Shown here: in pieces, positions 8,798 through 18,009 of the stretch
Numbering within the stretch: the first letter of the stretch is position 1
How the letters are laid out: every line of letters begins with the position of its first letter
From: Swaminathania salitolerans
GTDB taxonomy: Bacteria > Pseudomonadota > Alphaproteobacteria > Acetobacterales > Acetobacteraceae
Length of the DNA: 64,000 nucleotides
NCBI RefSeq assembly: GCF_007988945.1
Contig: NZ_BJVC01000005.1
Span: 62,001-126,000 of the forward strand
Direction of reading: 5' to 3'
Program-made: the position numbers and the translations under genes
The notes under the pieces: generated by a model
What the model saw: the letters and a program-made list of their open reading frames with translations, nothing else
Told to the model about the DNA's origin: nothing
Database searches by the model: none

Positions 8798-9939
8798 GGC
8801 TCACAGAAGAACCCGGTACCGCGCTCCTTCCCTCCGGTTTCATCGATCTGCTCCAGCATGAGGCCGAGGCCGAGGCCCGGGGCATCGAGGCAGTCATGGA
8901 TGTCTTCGCCGGACACGGTTACGAACGCGTGCGCCCGCCGCTTCTGGAGTTCGAGACGTCCCTGCTTCACGGTGCCGGTCAGGCGCTGGAAGAGCAGACA
9001 TTCCGGCTGATGGATCCCGAGTCCCGCCGGATGATGGCGCTGCGACCCGACATGACGACCCAGATCGCGCGTATCGCTGCAACGCGGCTTGCGGGTAGTC
9101 CCCGCCCCTTGCGGCTCTCCTATGCCGGTTCCTGTATCCTGGTGGGAACCCAGGGACGCGAGACGGAGCGCCAGATCAGCCAGGCCGGTATCGAGCTGAT
9201 CGGTATCGACTCCATCGAAGCCGACACGGAAATCGTCCTGATCGCAGCCGAGGCGCTCCGGACCCTTGGCATCGAGAGTTTTTCGTTCGACCTGTCCTGC
9301 CCCGCTCTCGTGCAGGGGCTGGTCGATCTTTCGGGCTATACGGGGGCCCGTCGCGCGCAGCTCGTTCACGCGCTGGACCGCAAGGACATGGCGGCGGTCG
9401 CCGAGCTGGGGGGGCCGGTCGCCGCGATTCTCACGGCTCTGGTCGAGGCCTGCGGTCCTGCCGATACAGCCCTGCCCATTCTGGAAGGGCTCTCGCTTCC
9501 GCCCCGTATCCGTGAGATTGCAGATCGCCTGATTGCGGTGGTCCGTGCGCTCGGCGACCGCGATCCGTCTCTGCGTCTCACCGTCGATCCGGTCGAGTTT
9601 CGCGGCTGGCAATATCACACAGGGGTGTGCATGACGGTCTTCGCCGTCGGTCAGAGGGAAGAGCTGGGGCGGGGAGGCCGGTATCTCGCCCAGGGTGACG
9701 AACCCGCCTGCGGCCTGACCTTCAGGCCCGAGATTCTCCTTCGCGCGGCGCGTCCCATCACCCTCAAGCCCCGCGTCTATATCGCGGCCGAAGTTGCCGA
9801 TGCCGCAGGGCCGGCGCGTTTGCGCCGCGACGGTTATGCGACGGTGGCGGGGCTCGCGCCGGTGGACGATCTCGCCGCCGAGGCGCGCCGGCTGAAATGC
9901 CGTTTCGTTTTCGTCGCCGACGAACTTATCACGCTGTAA
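8794..9939 (+). CDS. hisZ: ATP phosphoribosyltransferase regulatory subunit
   Basis: A 381-residue paralogue of histidyl-tRNA synthetase that lacks the C-terminal anticodon-binding domain. HisZ is the regulatory partner of a short catalytic HisG in the first step of histidine synthesis. Visible class II synthetase features are the motif 2-like region [19 protein letters not shown] and a late [12 protein letters not shown] segment. The start at 8794 overlaps the serC stop by ATGA. hisG is not in this window. purA follows after 12 bp, so serC, hisZ and purA form one operon. Confidence 0.9.
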   Translation: MRLTEEPGTALLPSGFIDLLQHEAEAEARGIEAVMDVFAGHGYERVRPPLLEFETSLLHGAGQALEEQTFRLMDPESRRMMALRPDMTTQIARIAATRLAGSPRPLRLSYAGSCILVGTQGRETERQISQAGIELIGIDSIEADTEIVLIAAEALRTLGIESFSFDLSCPALVQGLVDLSGYTGARRAQLVHALDRKDMAAVAELGGPVAAILTALVEACGPADTALPILEGLSLPPRIREIADRLIAVVRALGDRDPSLRLTVDPVEFRGWQYHTGVCMTVFAVGQREELGRGGRYLAQGDEPACGLTFRPEILLRAARPITLKPRVYIAAEVADAAGPARLRRDGYATVAGLAPVDDLAAEARRLKCRFVFVADELITL

Positions 9940-9951
9940 AGGGAAAAGAGC

Positions 9952-11241
9952 ATGTCCAACGTCACCGTCATCGGCACCCAGTGGGGTGACGAAGGCAAGG
10001 GAAAGATCGTGGACTGGCTGGCCAGCCGTGCGGATATCGTTGTCCGCTTCCAGGGCGGTCACAATGCCGGACACACGCTGGTCGTGGGCGATCAGGTCTA
10101 CAAGCTCTCCCTCCTGCCCTCCGGCCTCGTGCGCGGCAAGACCGGCGTGATCGGCAATGGCGTGGTGGTCGATCCCGAGGCGCTCCTTTCCGAAATCGAT
10201 CGCGTCTCGGCGCAGGGGCTCGTGGTCAATCCCGAGACGCTCTGGGTCGCCGACAACGTACCGCTCATCCTGCCGCTTCATGTGGCGACCGACCGCGCAC
10301 GCGAAGCCGCGCGCGGCGACCGCAAGATCGGCACGACCGGGCGCGGTATCGGTCCGGCCTATGAAGACAAGGTGGCCCGTCGCGCCATTCGCCTGTGCGA
10401 TCTGGCCGAGCCGGATACGCTCGACTGGAAGCTCGACGAATTGCTGCTGCACCACAACACGCTGCTTGCAGGTCTCGGTGCCGCGACCTTCACCAAACAG
10501 GACATTCTCGATCATCTGGCGAAGCTCGCGCCGCGCGTCCTGCCTTTCGCCTGCTCGGTCTGGGAGCGTCTGGACGAAGCCCGTCGTGCCGGTCGCCGGA
10601 TCCTTTTCGAAGGCGCTCAGGCGGTCATGCTCGATGTGGATCACGGCACCTATCCCTTCGTGACCAGCTCGAACACGGTTGCCGCCGTGGCGGCCAGCGG
10701 CAGCGGCGTCGGCCCGGGAACGGTGGGTTTCGTCCTCGGTATTGCCAAGGCCTATACGACGCGCGTCGGGGAGGGGCCGTTCCCGTCCGAGCTGTTCGAC
10801 GATGTGGGGCAGAGGCTGGGGGAACGCGGGCGTGAATTCGGCACGGTGACGGGCCGCGCGCGTCGCTGCGGCTGGTTCGATGCCGTGCTCGTCCGGCGGG
10901 CTGCCCGTGTCGGTGGCGTGAGCGGCATCGCTCTGACGAAGCTCGACGTTCTGGACGGGTTCGACGAGGTGAAGATCTGTGTCGGCTACGAGCTGGACGG
11001 AGAGACGATCACGTCCTTCCCCTCCAGCCCCGCCGCGCAGGCGCGGCTCAAGCCCGTGTTCGAATCCATGCCCGGATGGCAGGAGACGACCTTCGGGGCA
11101 CGGAGCTGGGCCGATCTGCCCGCCGCCGCCATCAAGTATATCCGTCGTATCGAGGAGCTGATCGAGGCGCCGGTGACGCTGCTCTCCACGAGCCCCGAGC
11201 GCGACGACACCATCCTGATGCGCGATCCGTTCGAGGATTGA
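9952..11241 (+). CDS. purA: Adenylosuccinate synthetase
   Basis: A 429-residue enzyme joining IMP and aspartate with GTP hydrolysis, the first step from IMP to AMP. The N-terminal P-loop [11 protein letters not shown] (8-18) holds the catalytic aspartate. HNAGHT follows at about 38-43, and the GTP-binding [12 protein letters not shown] lies near 325. The length is standard. It is the last gene of the serC-hisZ-purA operon and is closed by an intrinsic terminator 10 bases after the stop codon. Confidence 0.97.
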   Translation: MSNVTVIGTQWGDEGKGKIVDWLASRADIVVRFQGGHNAGHTLVVGDQVYKLSLLPSGLVRGKTGVIGNGVVVDPEALLSEIDRVSAQGLVVNPETLWVADNVPLILPLHVATDRAREAARGDRKIGTTGRGIGPAYEDKVARRAIRLCDLAEPDTLDWKLDELLLHHNTLLAGLGAATFTKQDILDHLAKLAPRVLPFACSVWERLDEARRAGRRILFEGAQAVMLDVDHGTYPFVTSSNTVAAVAASGSGVGPGTVGFVLGIAKAYTTRVGEGPFPSELFDDVGQRLGERGREFGTVTGRARRCGWFDAVLVRRAARVGGVSGIALTKLDVLDGFDEVKICVGYELDGETITSFPSSPAAQARLKPVFESMPGWQETTFGARSWADLPAAAIKYIRRIEELIEAPVTLLSTSPERDDTILMRDPFED

Positions 11242-11250
11242 GACAGGAAA

Positions 11251-11278
11251 AAGCGGGCTGTGAAGCCCGCTTTTTTTT
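11251..11278 (+). terminator. Intrinsic terminator after purA
   Basis: A perfect 9-bp stem (AAGCGGGCT with AGCCCGCTT), a GTGA loop and a run of eight Ts. The A-rich left side would also let it work on the minus strand for ahpF, which ends at 11304. Confidence 0.93.
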
Positions 11279-11303
11279 ATCGGGTCCCTGTCTGTGCCGC
11301 TGT

Positions 11304-12878
11304 TTATGCCGCGGCGGCGACGGAGGGCAGGCGGATCAGGTAGTCGAAGGCAGAGAGTCCGGCTTTCGCCCCTTCTCCGGTCGCGACGATGATCTGCTTG
11401 AACGGGGTCGTGGTTGCATCGCCGGCAGCGAAGATGCCCGGCACGGAGGTGGCGTTGTGGGTGTCCACCACGATTTCTCCGCGTTCGCTCAGAACCACGC
11501 TGTCCTGTAGCCATTCGGTGTTCGGCACCAGGCCGATCTGGACGAAAATCCCCTCCAGCGCGATACGGTGCGACGCGCCCGTCGGACGGTCGCGATAGGC
11601 GAGCGCGGTCACGCGCGTGCCGTCGCCTTCCACCTCGGTGGTCTGGGCGTTCATGATGACGCGGACGTTCGGCAGGCTGAAGAGCTTGTCCTGAAGCACC
11701 GAATCGGCGCGCAGCACATCGGCGAATTCCAGAAGCGTCACTTCCGAAGCCAGACCGGCGAGGTCGATGGCCGCCTCGACACCGCTATTGCCGCCGCCGA
11801 TCACCGCAACGCGTTTGCCCTTGAAGAGAGGGCCGTCGCAATGCGGACAATACGCCACGCCCTTGTTGCGATAGGCGTCCTCGCCGGGAACGTTCATGGC
11901 GCGCCAGCGGGCGCCCGGTGCCAGAATGACCGAACGGCTGCGCAGGCTTGCGCCGCTCTCGAACCGGATCTCGTGAAGACCGCCGGGCTCTGCGGCCGGG
12001 ATAAGCGCGGTCGCGCGCTGTCCTGTCGTGATATCGACATCGTAGCCACGCACATGGGCCTCGAGCGCGGCTGCAAGTTTCGGTCCTTCCGTCTCGGGCA
12101 CCGAGATATAGTTCTCGATCGCCATCGTATCCAGAACCTGACCGCCGAATCGCTCGCCGACGATCCCGGTGCGGATCCCCTTGCGCGCGTCATAGACGGC
12201 GGCCGCTGCTCCGGCCGGACCTGCTCCGACGATCAGTACCTCGAACGGAGCTTTTTCGGACAGGCGCTCCGCCTTGCGAGACGCCCCTTCCGTATCGATC
12301 CTGGAGAGAATGGCGTCCACATCCATGCGACCCGAGGCGAAAGGCGCCCCGTTCAGATAGATCTGCGGCACCGTCATGATGTTGCGCTCGGCCACTTCCT
12401 CCTGGAACAGCGCTCCGTCGATCGCCGTATGCTCGATCCCGGGGTTGAGCGCTGCCATTGCGTTCAGGGCCTGAACGACGTCGGGGCAGTTCTGGCACGA
12501 GAGAGACATGTAGGTCTCGAAACGCAGGGGGCCGGTCAGCTTCCCGATCTGCGCCGCCGTTTCGGCGTCGATCTTGGGAGGATGGCCGCCGATCTGGAGC
12601 AAGGCGAGGACGAGTGAGGTGAATTCATGCCCCATGGGAATGGCGGCGAACGTCACGGCTTCCGTTCCCGCCTGGCGCCGGATACGGAAGGAGGGGCGGC
12701 GAGCTCCCTCGGCTGCCGTGCCGATGGCGATCCGGTCGGAAAGCCCTGCGATATCGTCGATCAGCGCGCGCATTTCCTGCGCTTTCGCGCTGTCATCCAG
12801 GCTGGGTTCGAGAACGATGTCGTGTCTGAGATGGGCCAGATAGCCGCGCAGCTGGTCCTTGAGTGTCGTGTCGAGCAT
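11304..12878 (-). CDS. ahpF: Alkyl hydroperoxide reductase subunit F
   Basis: A 524-residue FAD disulfide reductase that passes electrons from NADH to AhpC. The N-terminal double-thioredoxin-like domain carries C128-x-x-C131 (SCQNC). The thioredoxin-reductase part has [14 protein letters not shown] for FAD, the redox centre C344-P-H-C347 and [14 protein letters not shown] for NADH. The start at 12878 is the ATG that begins the family N-terminus [10 protein letters not shown]; a 26-residue extension upstream is unlikely. It follows ahpC on the same strand, 128 bp downstream. Confidence 0.95.
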   Translation of the reverse strand: MLDTTLKDQLRGYLAHLRHDIVLEPSLDDSAKAQEMRALIDDIAGLSDRIAIGTAAEGARRPSFRIRRQAGTEAVTFAAIPMGHEFTSLVLALLQIGGHPPKIDAETAAQIGKLTGPLRFETYMSLSCQNCPDVVQALNAMAALNPGIEHTAIDGALFQEEVAERNIMTVPQIYLNGAPFASGRMDVDAILSRIDTEGASRKAERLSEKAPFEVLIVGAGPAGAAAAVYDARKGIRTGIVGERFGGQVLDTMAIENYISVPETEGPKLAAALEAHVRGYDVDITTGQRATALIPAAEPGGLHEIRFESGASLRSRSVILAPGARWRAMNVPGEDAYRNKGVAYCPHCDGPLFKGKRVAVIGGGNSGVEAAIDLAGLASEVTLLEFADVLRADSVLQDKLFSLPNVRVIMNAQTTEVEGDGTRVTALAYRDRPTGASHRIALEGIFVQIGLVPNTEWLQDSVVLSERGEIVVDTHNATSVPGIFAAGDATTTPFKQIIVATGEGAKAGLSAFDYLIRLPSVAAAA

Positions 12879-13006
12879 GAATTCCGTCCGGATTTGCGTG
12901 TTGATTGGCACGGGAAACTGGGAAAAACCGGGGGGCGAGGCCGCGCCTGGTTGCACCCGCCACGATCATGCAGCGGGTGCGGGAGCGATCGTCCCGGAAG
13001 GTCGGG

Positions 13007-13570
13007 TCAGATCTTGCCGATGAGATCGAGCGAGGGAGCGAGGCTCTCCGAGCCTTCCTTCCATTTTGCCGGGCAGACTTCTCCCGGATGGCGCGCGACG
13101 TATTGTGCGGCCCGGATCTTGTCCAGCAGGGCGGAGGCGCTTCGTCCCACCCCGCCGGAGGTGATCTCCATGTACTGGATGCGTCCCTCGGGATCGATGA
13201 GGAAGGTGGCCCGATCGGCAACCCCTGCCTCGTCGATCATGACGTCGAACTGCCGCGACAGGGCACCTGCTGGATCGGCCAGCATCACGTATTCGATCTT
13301 GCCGATGGCGGGCGAGGTGTCGTGCCAGGCCTTGTGCGTGAAATGCTTGTCGGTCGAGACCGAATAGATCTCGACGCCAAGCGCGCGGAACGCGGCGTAG
13401 CTCTCAGCCAGATCCTCGAGTTCGGTCGGACAGACGAAGGTGAAATCGGCCGGGTAAAAAAACAGGACCGACCATTGTCCCTTCAGATCCTGATCCGTGA
13501 CCGTGAGGAATTCGCCGTTCCGATAGGCGTCCGTCGAGAAGGGGCGAATGGTTGAGTCGATTCTTGCCAT
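13007..13570 (-). CDS. ahpC: Peroxiredoxin AhpC
   Basis: A 187-residue typical 2-Cys peroxiredoxin that detoxifies H2O2 and organic peroxides. The peroxidatic cysteine is C47 in FVCPTE, and the resolving cysteine C166 lies in EVCPAKW near the C-terminus. Pairing with ahpF just downstream supports an ahpCF operon. Such operons are usually under OxyR control, but no oxyR gene is adjacent and no OxyR site could be read with confidence in the spacer upstream. Confidence 0.96.
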   Translation of the reverse strand: MARIDSTIRPFSTDAYRNGEFLTVTDQDLKGQWSVLFFYPADFTFVCPTELEDLAESYAAFRALGVEIYSVSTDKHFTHKAWHDTSPAIGKIEYVMLADPAGALSRQFDVMIDEAGVADRATFLIDPEGRIQYMEITSGGVGRSASALLDKIRAAQYVARHPGEVCPAKWKEGSESLAPSLDLIGKI

Positions 13571-13587
13571 GGTCCTGTCTCCGATAA

Positions 13588-13613
13588 TCTGGTCCCGTGG
13601 TCTGGTCCCGGGG
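13588..13613. repeat. 13-bp tandem duplication in the ahpC leader
   Basis: TCTGGTCCCGTGG is followed by TCTGGTCCCGGGG, 18-43 bases upstream of the ahpC start codon. It would be part of the 5' untranslated leader or promoter. Confidence 0.65.
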
Positions 13614-14077
13614 AAGCAGGGGCACCCTCTCACGGGGCGTAGTTAAAGCAAAACAGATCGTTCTGATGTGTGTGAAAGGAAAAACCGAACATCCCGAAGC
13701 CGGTCCCGGACGTCGCTTTCCCGAACTGTCCGCTCTCGGAGTTGCCCCGGCGGTCGAGCCGGTAACTATCCCTGTAGCGGCCCCGGAACCGGCAGCATCG
13801 CGCAGCTTCCCGGTCATCTGCGGTCCTCACGGCCGGGTTGCCTTGCCGAAATGGCTCGGTCGTATGCCGGTCGCACGTGTGAAGGCCGACGAGAAGACGC
13901 AGCCTCTGTTGCCAGGCAGCGAAACCGAGGCCGGTATCCGGAACTATGGCACAGTCGCGCCGGTTTATGGCGTATTCGCGCCGGAATGCCAAAGTGGACC
14001 TCCCTGGAATGCAGGGATGGCACGTCGTGCAGGTGGCGGCGCGCCGAAGCGAAGGACCGGAGCGAAGAGCCGGGCCG

Positions 14078-14137
14078 CGGCCCGAACCACGGCCCGAGCC
14101 AAAGCCTGGATCACGGCCGGAACCACGGAAGGAACAG
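14078..14137 (+). repeat. 12-bp repeat, five units, abutting a start codon
   Basis: Five 12-bp units based on CGGCCCGAACCA run from 14078 to 14137 and stop three bases before the ATG of the next gene. The last, diverged unit supplies the AAGGAACAG ribosome-binding sequence. The array is also open in the frame of the downstream gene, where it would read as RPEP-type tetrapeptides. Confidence 0.7.
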
Positions 14138-14140
14138 GAC

Positions 14141-15028
14141 ATGAATATCGGATTTGTCGGTCTGGGGGCCATGGGACAGGCCATGGCGCATCGTCTGATC
14201 GCGGCAGGACACGACCTGCATGTGTGGAACCGTACGCGGAGCAAGGCCGACGCTCTCGTGGCGCAGGGCGCGCATCTGGCGCGCACGCCGGCAGAACTCG
14301 CAAGCAGGGTGGAGATCGTGTTCTCGATGCTGTTCGACGATGCGACGACCGAGGCGGTAACCTTCGGTGAGGACGGGATCGCACAGGGCATGACCGATAC
14401 GGGGCTGCATATATGTTGCAGCACCCTGTCTCTCGCTCAGGCCCGTCGCCTGCGTGATGGGCATGACGCGCGTGGCCAGGCCTATATCTCGGCCAATGTC
14501 CTCGGTCGTCCGCCCGCCGCTGCGGATGGCACGCTCTACATCATCGCTGCGGGCAAGCCGGAACGGATCGCCCGGGCGGAGCCGGTGCTCGATTGCCTCG
14601 GTCAGACGCTGTTCCGGGTGGGTGAGGATCCCGTCCAGGCCAATCTGGTCAAGCTCTCGCTCAATTTCATGATCTACACGACAATCGAGCAAATGGCCGA
14701 AATCTTCACGCTCAATGAAAAATTCGGCACCGATCCCGCGAAGGTTTTCGAGATCATGACGAACAGCTTCTACACGGCGCCGGTGCATCGCAATTACGGA
14801 GGTCTCATGGTGAAGCACGATTACGATCATCCGGGCGCGCCGGTCACGCTCGGGCTCAAGGATATCGAGATGTTCCTCGGGGCAGGAGGAGAACAGGGCG
14901 TTCCCTTGCCCTTCGCCTCGATCATGAGAGACAGGCTGATCGCATCTGTCGGAGCCGGGGATGCCGAGCGCGACTTTGTCGTGCTTCAGGAGCGCATCCG
15001 TCAGGAAAGCGGGCTCGCACCGCGCTGA
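14141..15028 (+). CDS. NAD(P)-dependent beta-hydroxyacid dehydrogenase (HIBADH family)
   Basis: A 295-residue oxidoreductase of the 3-hydroxyisobutyrate/6-phosphogluconate dehydrogenase family. The N-terminal nucleotide loop is GFVGLGAMG (residues 4-12). The substrate-site lysine is K171 in NLVKLSLNFM. The second-domain helices follow to a normal length. The start at 14141 is set by the family N-terminus and by AAGGA upstream. Substrate unknown; glyoxylate, succinic semialdehyde and other short hydroxyacids are family options. It stands alone between a repeat-rich spacer and a 15-bp minisatellite. Confidence 0.85.
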   Translation: MNIGFVGLGAMGQAMAHRLIAAGHDLHVWNRTRSKADALVAQGAHLARTPAELASRVEIVFSMLFDDATTEAVTFGEDGIAQGMTDTGLHICCSTLSLAQARRLRDGHDARGQAYISANVLGRPPAAADGTLYIIAAGKPERIARAEPVLDCLGQTLFRVGEDPVQANLVKLSLNFMIYTTIEQMAEIFTLNEKFGTDPAKVFEIMTNSFYTAPVHRNYGGLMVKHDYDHPGAPVTLGLKDIEMFLGAGGEQGVPLPFASIMRDRLIASVGAGDAERDFVVLQERIRQESGLAPR

Positions 15029-15037
15029 CCCGGCCCG

Positions 15038-15112
15038 GCCGGAATGTTGGCGGCCGGAATGGTGTCAGTGGGGATAGCACTGGTCGGGATGGCGCAGGTC
15101 GGGATGGTGCAG
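15038..15112. repeat. 15-bp minisatellite, five units
   Basis: Five units of exactly 15 bp (for example GTCGGGATGGCGCAG) run without gaps from 15038 to 15112, just after the dehydrogenase stop codon. The third to fifth units are most alike. The array is not needed for any gene seen. Confidence 0.85.
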
Positions 15113-15132
15113 GTCGAAGCCGCGAAGGAGCG

Positions 15133-15837
15133 TCAGGCCGGGGCGTGATGCCAGGCGGCGCCCGTATAGAAGAACTGCCCCATCCCGACCGTGAAAATCA
15201 GACAGCCATAGAGACTATGCTCCAGACAGACGGGCGCGAGCGACCCGTAACGTTCGTAATCGCGGGCGAACATCAGACCGCCTGCGAAGGTCAGGATTAC
15301 GGCAATCCAGTTGAGAAAGATGACATGGGCAAAGGCGAAAGCGACGGCGCTCGCGCAGATCCGGGCCGATGGCGTGCCAAGGAGAGGACGATACCGGGTG
15401 AAGAGAAAGGCCCTGTACACCATCTCCTGCGGCCAGACCGAGAGCAGCGGATAAAGCAGCATCACAGCAAGCCATAGACCGGGTTTCTCCCGTGGCAGGG
15501 TGAGAAAATGCCCCGGCCAGAGCCATCGGGCGAGACATGCGATCACGGGAGCGAAGACAAGAAAGCGCAGGGAAACAGCGCGCAGCCCCTCACGCGGATA
15601 ACGGGAAGGCGGTGTCTGCCCCCGAACGGCGATTTGCGCGGCTGCCGCAGCGAGCCAGAGGGAGAGGAACAGGATGCCGGGCCGCCGGATGGCCAGAACC
15701 AGAAGCGGCCCGCCCCCGAAAATCACGATCAGTTCGCAAAGAAGCCGGAGTCGCGCAGGGGAAGGCTGCGCGGGGAAGGGGGAAGAAGATCCTCCCGAGG
15801 CGGAGCGTCGACCAGAAAAACGACGCCCCGGACCCAT
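15133..15837 (-). CDS. CPBP-family intramembrane protease-like protein
   Basis: A 234-residue membrane protein with about six hydrophobic segments. It carries the motifs of the CPBP/ABI group related to CAAX prenyl endopeptidase Rce1: PQEMVYRAFLF (motif 1, first Glu of the usual EExxxR replaced by Gln), FAFAHVIF (motif 2, FxxxH) and LEHSLYG (motif 3). The altered motif 1 means activity is uncertain. Its start lies one base beyond the rpoH stop codon on the same strand, so it is probably translated from the rpoH transcript and could be heat-shock regulated. Confidence 0.72.
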   Translation of the reverse strand: MGPGRRFSGRRSASGGSSSPFPAQPSPARLRLLCELIVIFGGGPLLVLAIRRPGILFLSLWLAAAAAQIAVRGQTPPSRYPREGLRAVSLRFLVFAPVIACLARWLWPGHFLTLPREKPGLWLAVMLLYPLLSVWPQEMVYRAFLFTRYRPLLGTPSARICASAVAFAFAHVIFLNWIAVILTFAGGLMFARDYERYGSLAPVCLEHSLYGCLIFTVGMGQFFYTGAAWHHAPA

Positions 15838-15838
15838 C

Positions 15839-16753
15839 TCAGTCAGCTATATGGGCGCGGAGGGAAATACCCTCGTCCTGCCTGCGGCGCTGCTCGACCT
15901 CGACCGCCATGGCCTTTTGCAGTTTTTCGAACGCCCGGGCCTCGATCTGGCGTATCCGCTCGCGCGAGACGCCATATTGATGGGAGAGCTCTTCAAGCGT
16001 GAGGGGCTCGTCCTTGAGGCGCCGTTCGCTCAGGATATGGCGTTCGCGTTCGTTGAGCGATTTCATCGCTTCGGTCAGCAGGGCGTGACGACCGTTCATT
16101 TCCTCGGCTTCGCCCAGCGTCGTTTCCTGGCTCGCCTGATCGTCCACCAGCCAGTCCTGCCACTCTCCCTCGCTGTCGCTGCGGAGCGGTGCATTCAGGC
16201 TGTGATCGGGCGCGGAAAGACGCTGGTTCATTGACACCACATCCTGCTCCGGAACCCCGAGCGTGGTCGCGATCTTGCCGACCTGCTCAGGCTTCAGATC
16301 GCCATCGTCGATCGCCTGCATCTGCCCCTTGAGGCGACGGAGATTGAAGAAGAGTTTCTTCTGCGAAGCGGTCGTGCCCATCTTGACGAGAGACCAGCTG
16401 TGCAGAATGTACTCTTGCATCGCGGCACGGATCCACCACATCGCATAGGTGGCAAGACGAAAGCCGCGATCGGGATCGAAACGCTTGACGGCCTGCATCA
16501 TGCCGATATTGCCTTCGCTGATCAGTTCGTTCAGCGGGAGACCGTATCCGCGATAGCCCATGGCGATCTTGGCGACGAGGCGCAGATGCGAGGTGACGAG
16601 CTTGTGCGCGGCCGCATCGTCTTCCTTGTCCCGCCAGCGGCGGGCGAGTTCGTTTTCTTCCTGCGGGCTCAGGATCGGGAATTTGCGAATTTCCTGAAGG
16701 TAACGGGTCAGGTTGCTTTCAGGACCGAGGGACAACACGGCGGAAGAGGCCAT
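15839..16753 (-). CDS. rpoH: RNA polymerase heat-shock sigma factor sigma-32
   Basis: A 304-residue alternative sigma factor. Region 2 is visible as SHLRLVAKIAMGYRGYGLPLN and RFDPDRGFRLATYAMWWIRA. The RpoH box, a hallmark of sigma-32, is QKKLFFNLRRLK near 135. Region 4.2 (LEELSHQYGVSRERIRQIEA) is at the end. The start at 16753 is supported by AGGAG ten bases upstream; a 13-residue extension lacks such a site. It is followed by the CPBP gene with a one-base gap. Confidence 0.95.
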   Translation of the reverse strand: MASSAVLSLGPESNLTRYLQEIRKFPILSPQEENELARRWRDKEDDAAAHKLVTSHLRLVAKIAMGYRGYGLPLNELISEGNIGMMQAVKRFDPDRGFRLATYAMWWIRAAMQEYILHSWSLVKMGTTASQKKLFFNLRRLKGQMQAIDDGDLKPEQVGKIATTLGVPEQDVVSMNQRLSAPDHSLNAPLRSDSEGEWQDWLVDDQASQETTLGEAEEMNGRHALLTEAMKSLNERERHILSERRLKDEPLTLEELSHQYGVSRERIRQIEARAFEKLQKAMAVEVEQRRRQDEGISLRAHIAD

Positions 16754-16992
16754 TGGGCTGCAACTCCTTTCGCCCGGTAAAGTGAGAACCATCTATACGG
16801 GGCGCGCCCCTGGGAGTTCCCGGCACCGGGTGACGCATGGATAAGGAAGGACTTTCGTCCCCGCTCGCCACCCTCATGATGAGCAATGCCGGGCGGTACG
16901 TCCGTTCCGGCGGCGCGTCAGCTCGTCGGATTGACTGAGAGTGCATCATAGACGGTTTTTCGTGTCAATAAAACAGACCACATTACTCCTAA

Positions 16993-17976
16993 TTAACCCC
17001 GCCGAAGGATTTCGAGCAGAGTCCGGAAGTCGTCGGGCGGTTCCGTGGTGAAGCTCAGCGTCTCCCCGGTTCTTGGATGGGCGAAACCGAGACGCGCCGC
17101 ATGCAGGGCCTGCCGGGGGAAATCGAGCGCGGCTGCGCGCGCATCGGAGGGGAGGCCGCGCGCAGCCGCGGGCACGCGACGCAGATAGACGGGATCTCCC
17201 AGAAGCGGATGACCGGCCTGGGAAAGATGGACGCGAATCTGATGGGTGCGGCCGGTTGCGAGCTTGCACCGGATGAGACTCACCGACGCATCGAGCGCCT
17301 CGAGCGTCTCGACATGGGTAAGGGCATGTTTGCCGCCGCTCGGAACGACGGTCATGCGTTTGCGATCGCGTTTGTCCCGACCGATCGCCCCGTCATAGCT
17401 CACCCGCGCGGGAAGCAGGCCCCAGGCCAGTGCCAGATACGCACGGTCGATGTCGCGCGCGGCGAAGGCATTCGAGAGTGTCTCATGTGCCAGCGGCGTC
17501 TTGGCGACGACCATCAGCCCCGACGTGTCCTTGTCCAGGCGATGCACGATGCCCGGACGCTTTTCGCCCCCGATTCCCTCGAGGTCGTCCCCGCAGTGGC
17601 CGAGAAGCGCGTTGACCAGCGTACCGGTCTCGTTCCCCGGCGCGGGATGCACCACCAGACCCGCCGGTTTGTCGAGGACAATCAGATCGCGGTCCTCGTA
17701 AAGGATGGGAAGCGGATGGTCTTCCGCCTGCGGTCGGGCTGGCGCCGCAGGAGGAACGACCAGCGCGACCCGTCGCCCTGCTTTTGTCGTTTCGGACGGC
17801 TCGCGTATGATCGCTCCGTCACAGGTGACATTGCCGGCTTCGATCAGCGATTTCACGCGCGAACGGGAGAGGGTGCCGATCGATTCGGCAAGGAAGCGAT
17901 CGAGGCGCTGCCCTGCCTGTGCAGGCGTGATCTCGTATTCGAATCGGTCTGGAAGACGGGGCGTGGCTTCGGTCAT
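16993..17976 (-). CDS. rluD: 23S rRNA pseudouridine synthase RluD
   Basis: A 327-residue enzyme making pseudouridines 1911, 1915 and 1917 of 23S rRNA helix 69. An S4-like RNA-binding domain (about 22-75) is followed by the RluA-type catalytic domain with the active-site aspartate D148 in HRLDKDTSGL. Other family blocks are VLDKPAGLVVHP and TGRTHQIRVHL. The start at 17976 has AAGGGG eight bases upstream and fits the family N-terminus. It diverges from a small membrane-protein gene 33 bp away. Confidence 0.93.
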   Translation of the reverse strand: MTEATPRLPDRFEYEITPAQAGQRLDRFLAESIGTLSRSRVKSLIEAGNVTCDGAIIREPSETTKAGRRVALVVPPAAPARPQAEDHPLPILYEDRDLIVLDKPAGLVVHPAPGNETGTLVNALLGHCGDDLEGIGGEKRPGIVHRLDKDTSGLMVVAKTPLAHETLSNAFAARDIDRAYLALAWGLLPARVSYDGAIGRDKRDRKRMTVVPSGGKHALTHVETLEALDASVSLIRCKLATGRTHQIRVHLSQAGHPLLGDPVYLRRVPAAARGLPSDARAAALDFPRQALHAARLGFAHPRTGETLSFTTEPPDDFRTLLEILRRG

Positions 17977-18009
17977 GCGCCCCTTTAGCAACAAGGATCG
18001 TTCATCGCC

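Larger units (their letters stand above)
13571..14140. other. 570-bp spacer between divergent ahpC and dehydrogenase genes
   Basis: No convincing gene was found. The only long frames are arginine/proline-rich, match nothing recognised and overlap one another. The spacer should hold the ahpC promoter; the least GC-rich patch is near 13640-13680. It begins with a 13-bp direct duplication (13588-13613) in the ahpC leader and ends with a 12-bp, five-unit repeat touching the next start codon. Confidence 0.6.

Noticed and set aside
8767-11514. A 915-codon open frame on the minus strand over hisZ and purA
   Set aside because: It lies fully antisense to two clear genes; the His/Arg/Gly-rich translation is typical of the antisense of GC-rich genes and matches no fold.
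13597-14370. A 257-codon plus-strand frame between ahpC and the dehydrogenase
   Set aside because: Low-complexity Arg/Ala/Pro product that overlaps the dehydrogenase in another frame; no family match.
15140-15837. Calling the CPBP gene a functional CAAX protease
   Set aside because: The first Glu of motif 1 is Gln, so only family membership is claimed.
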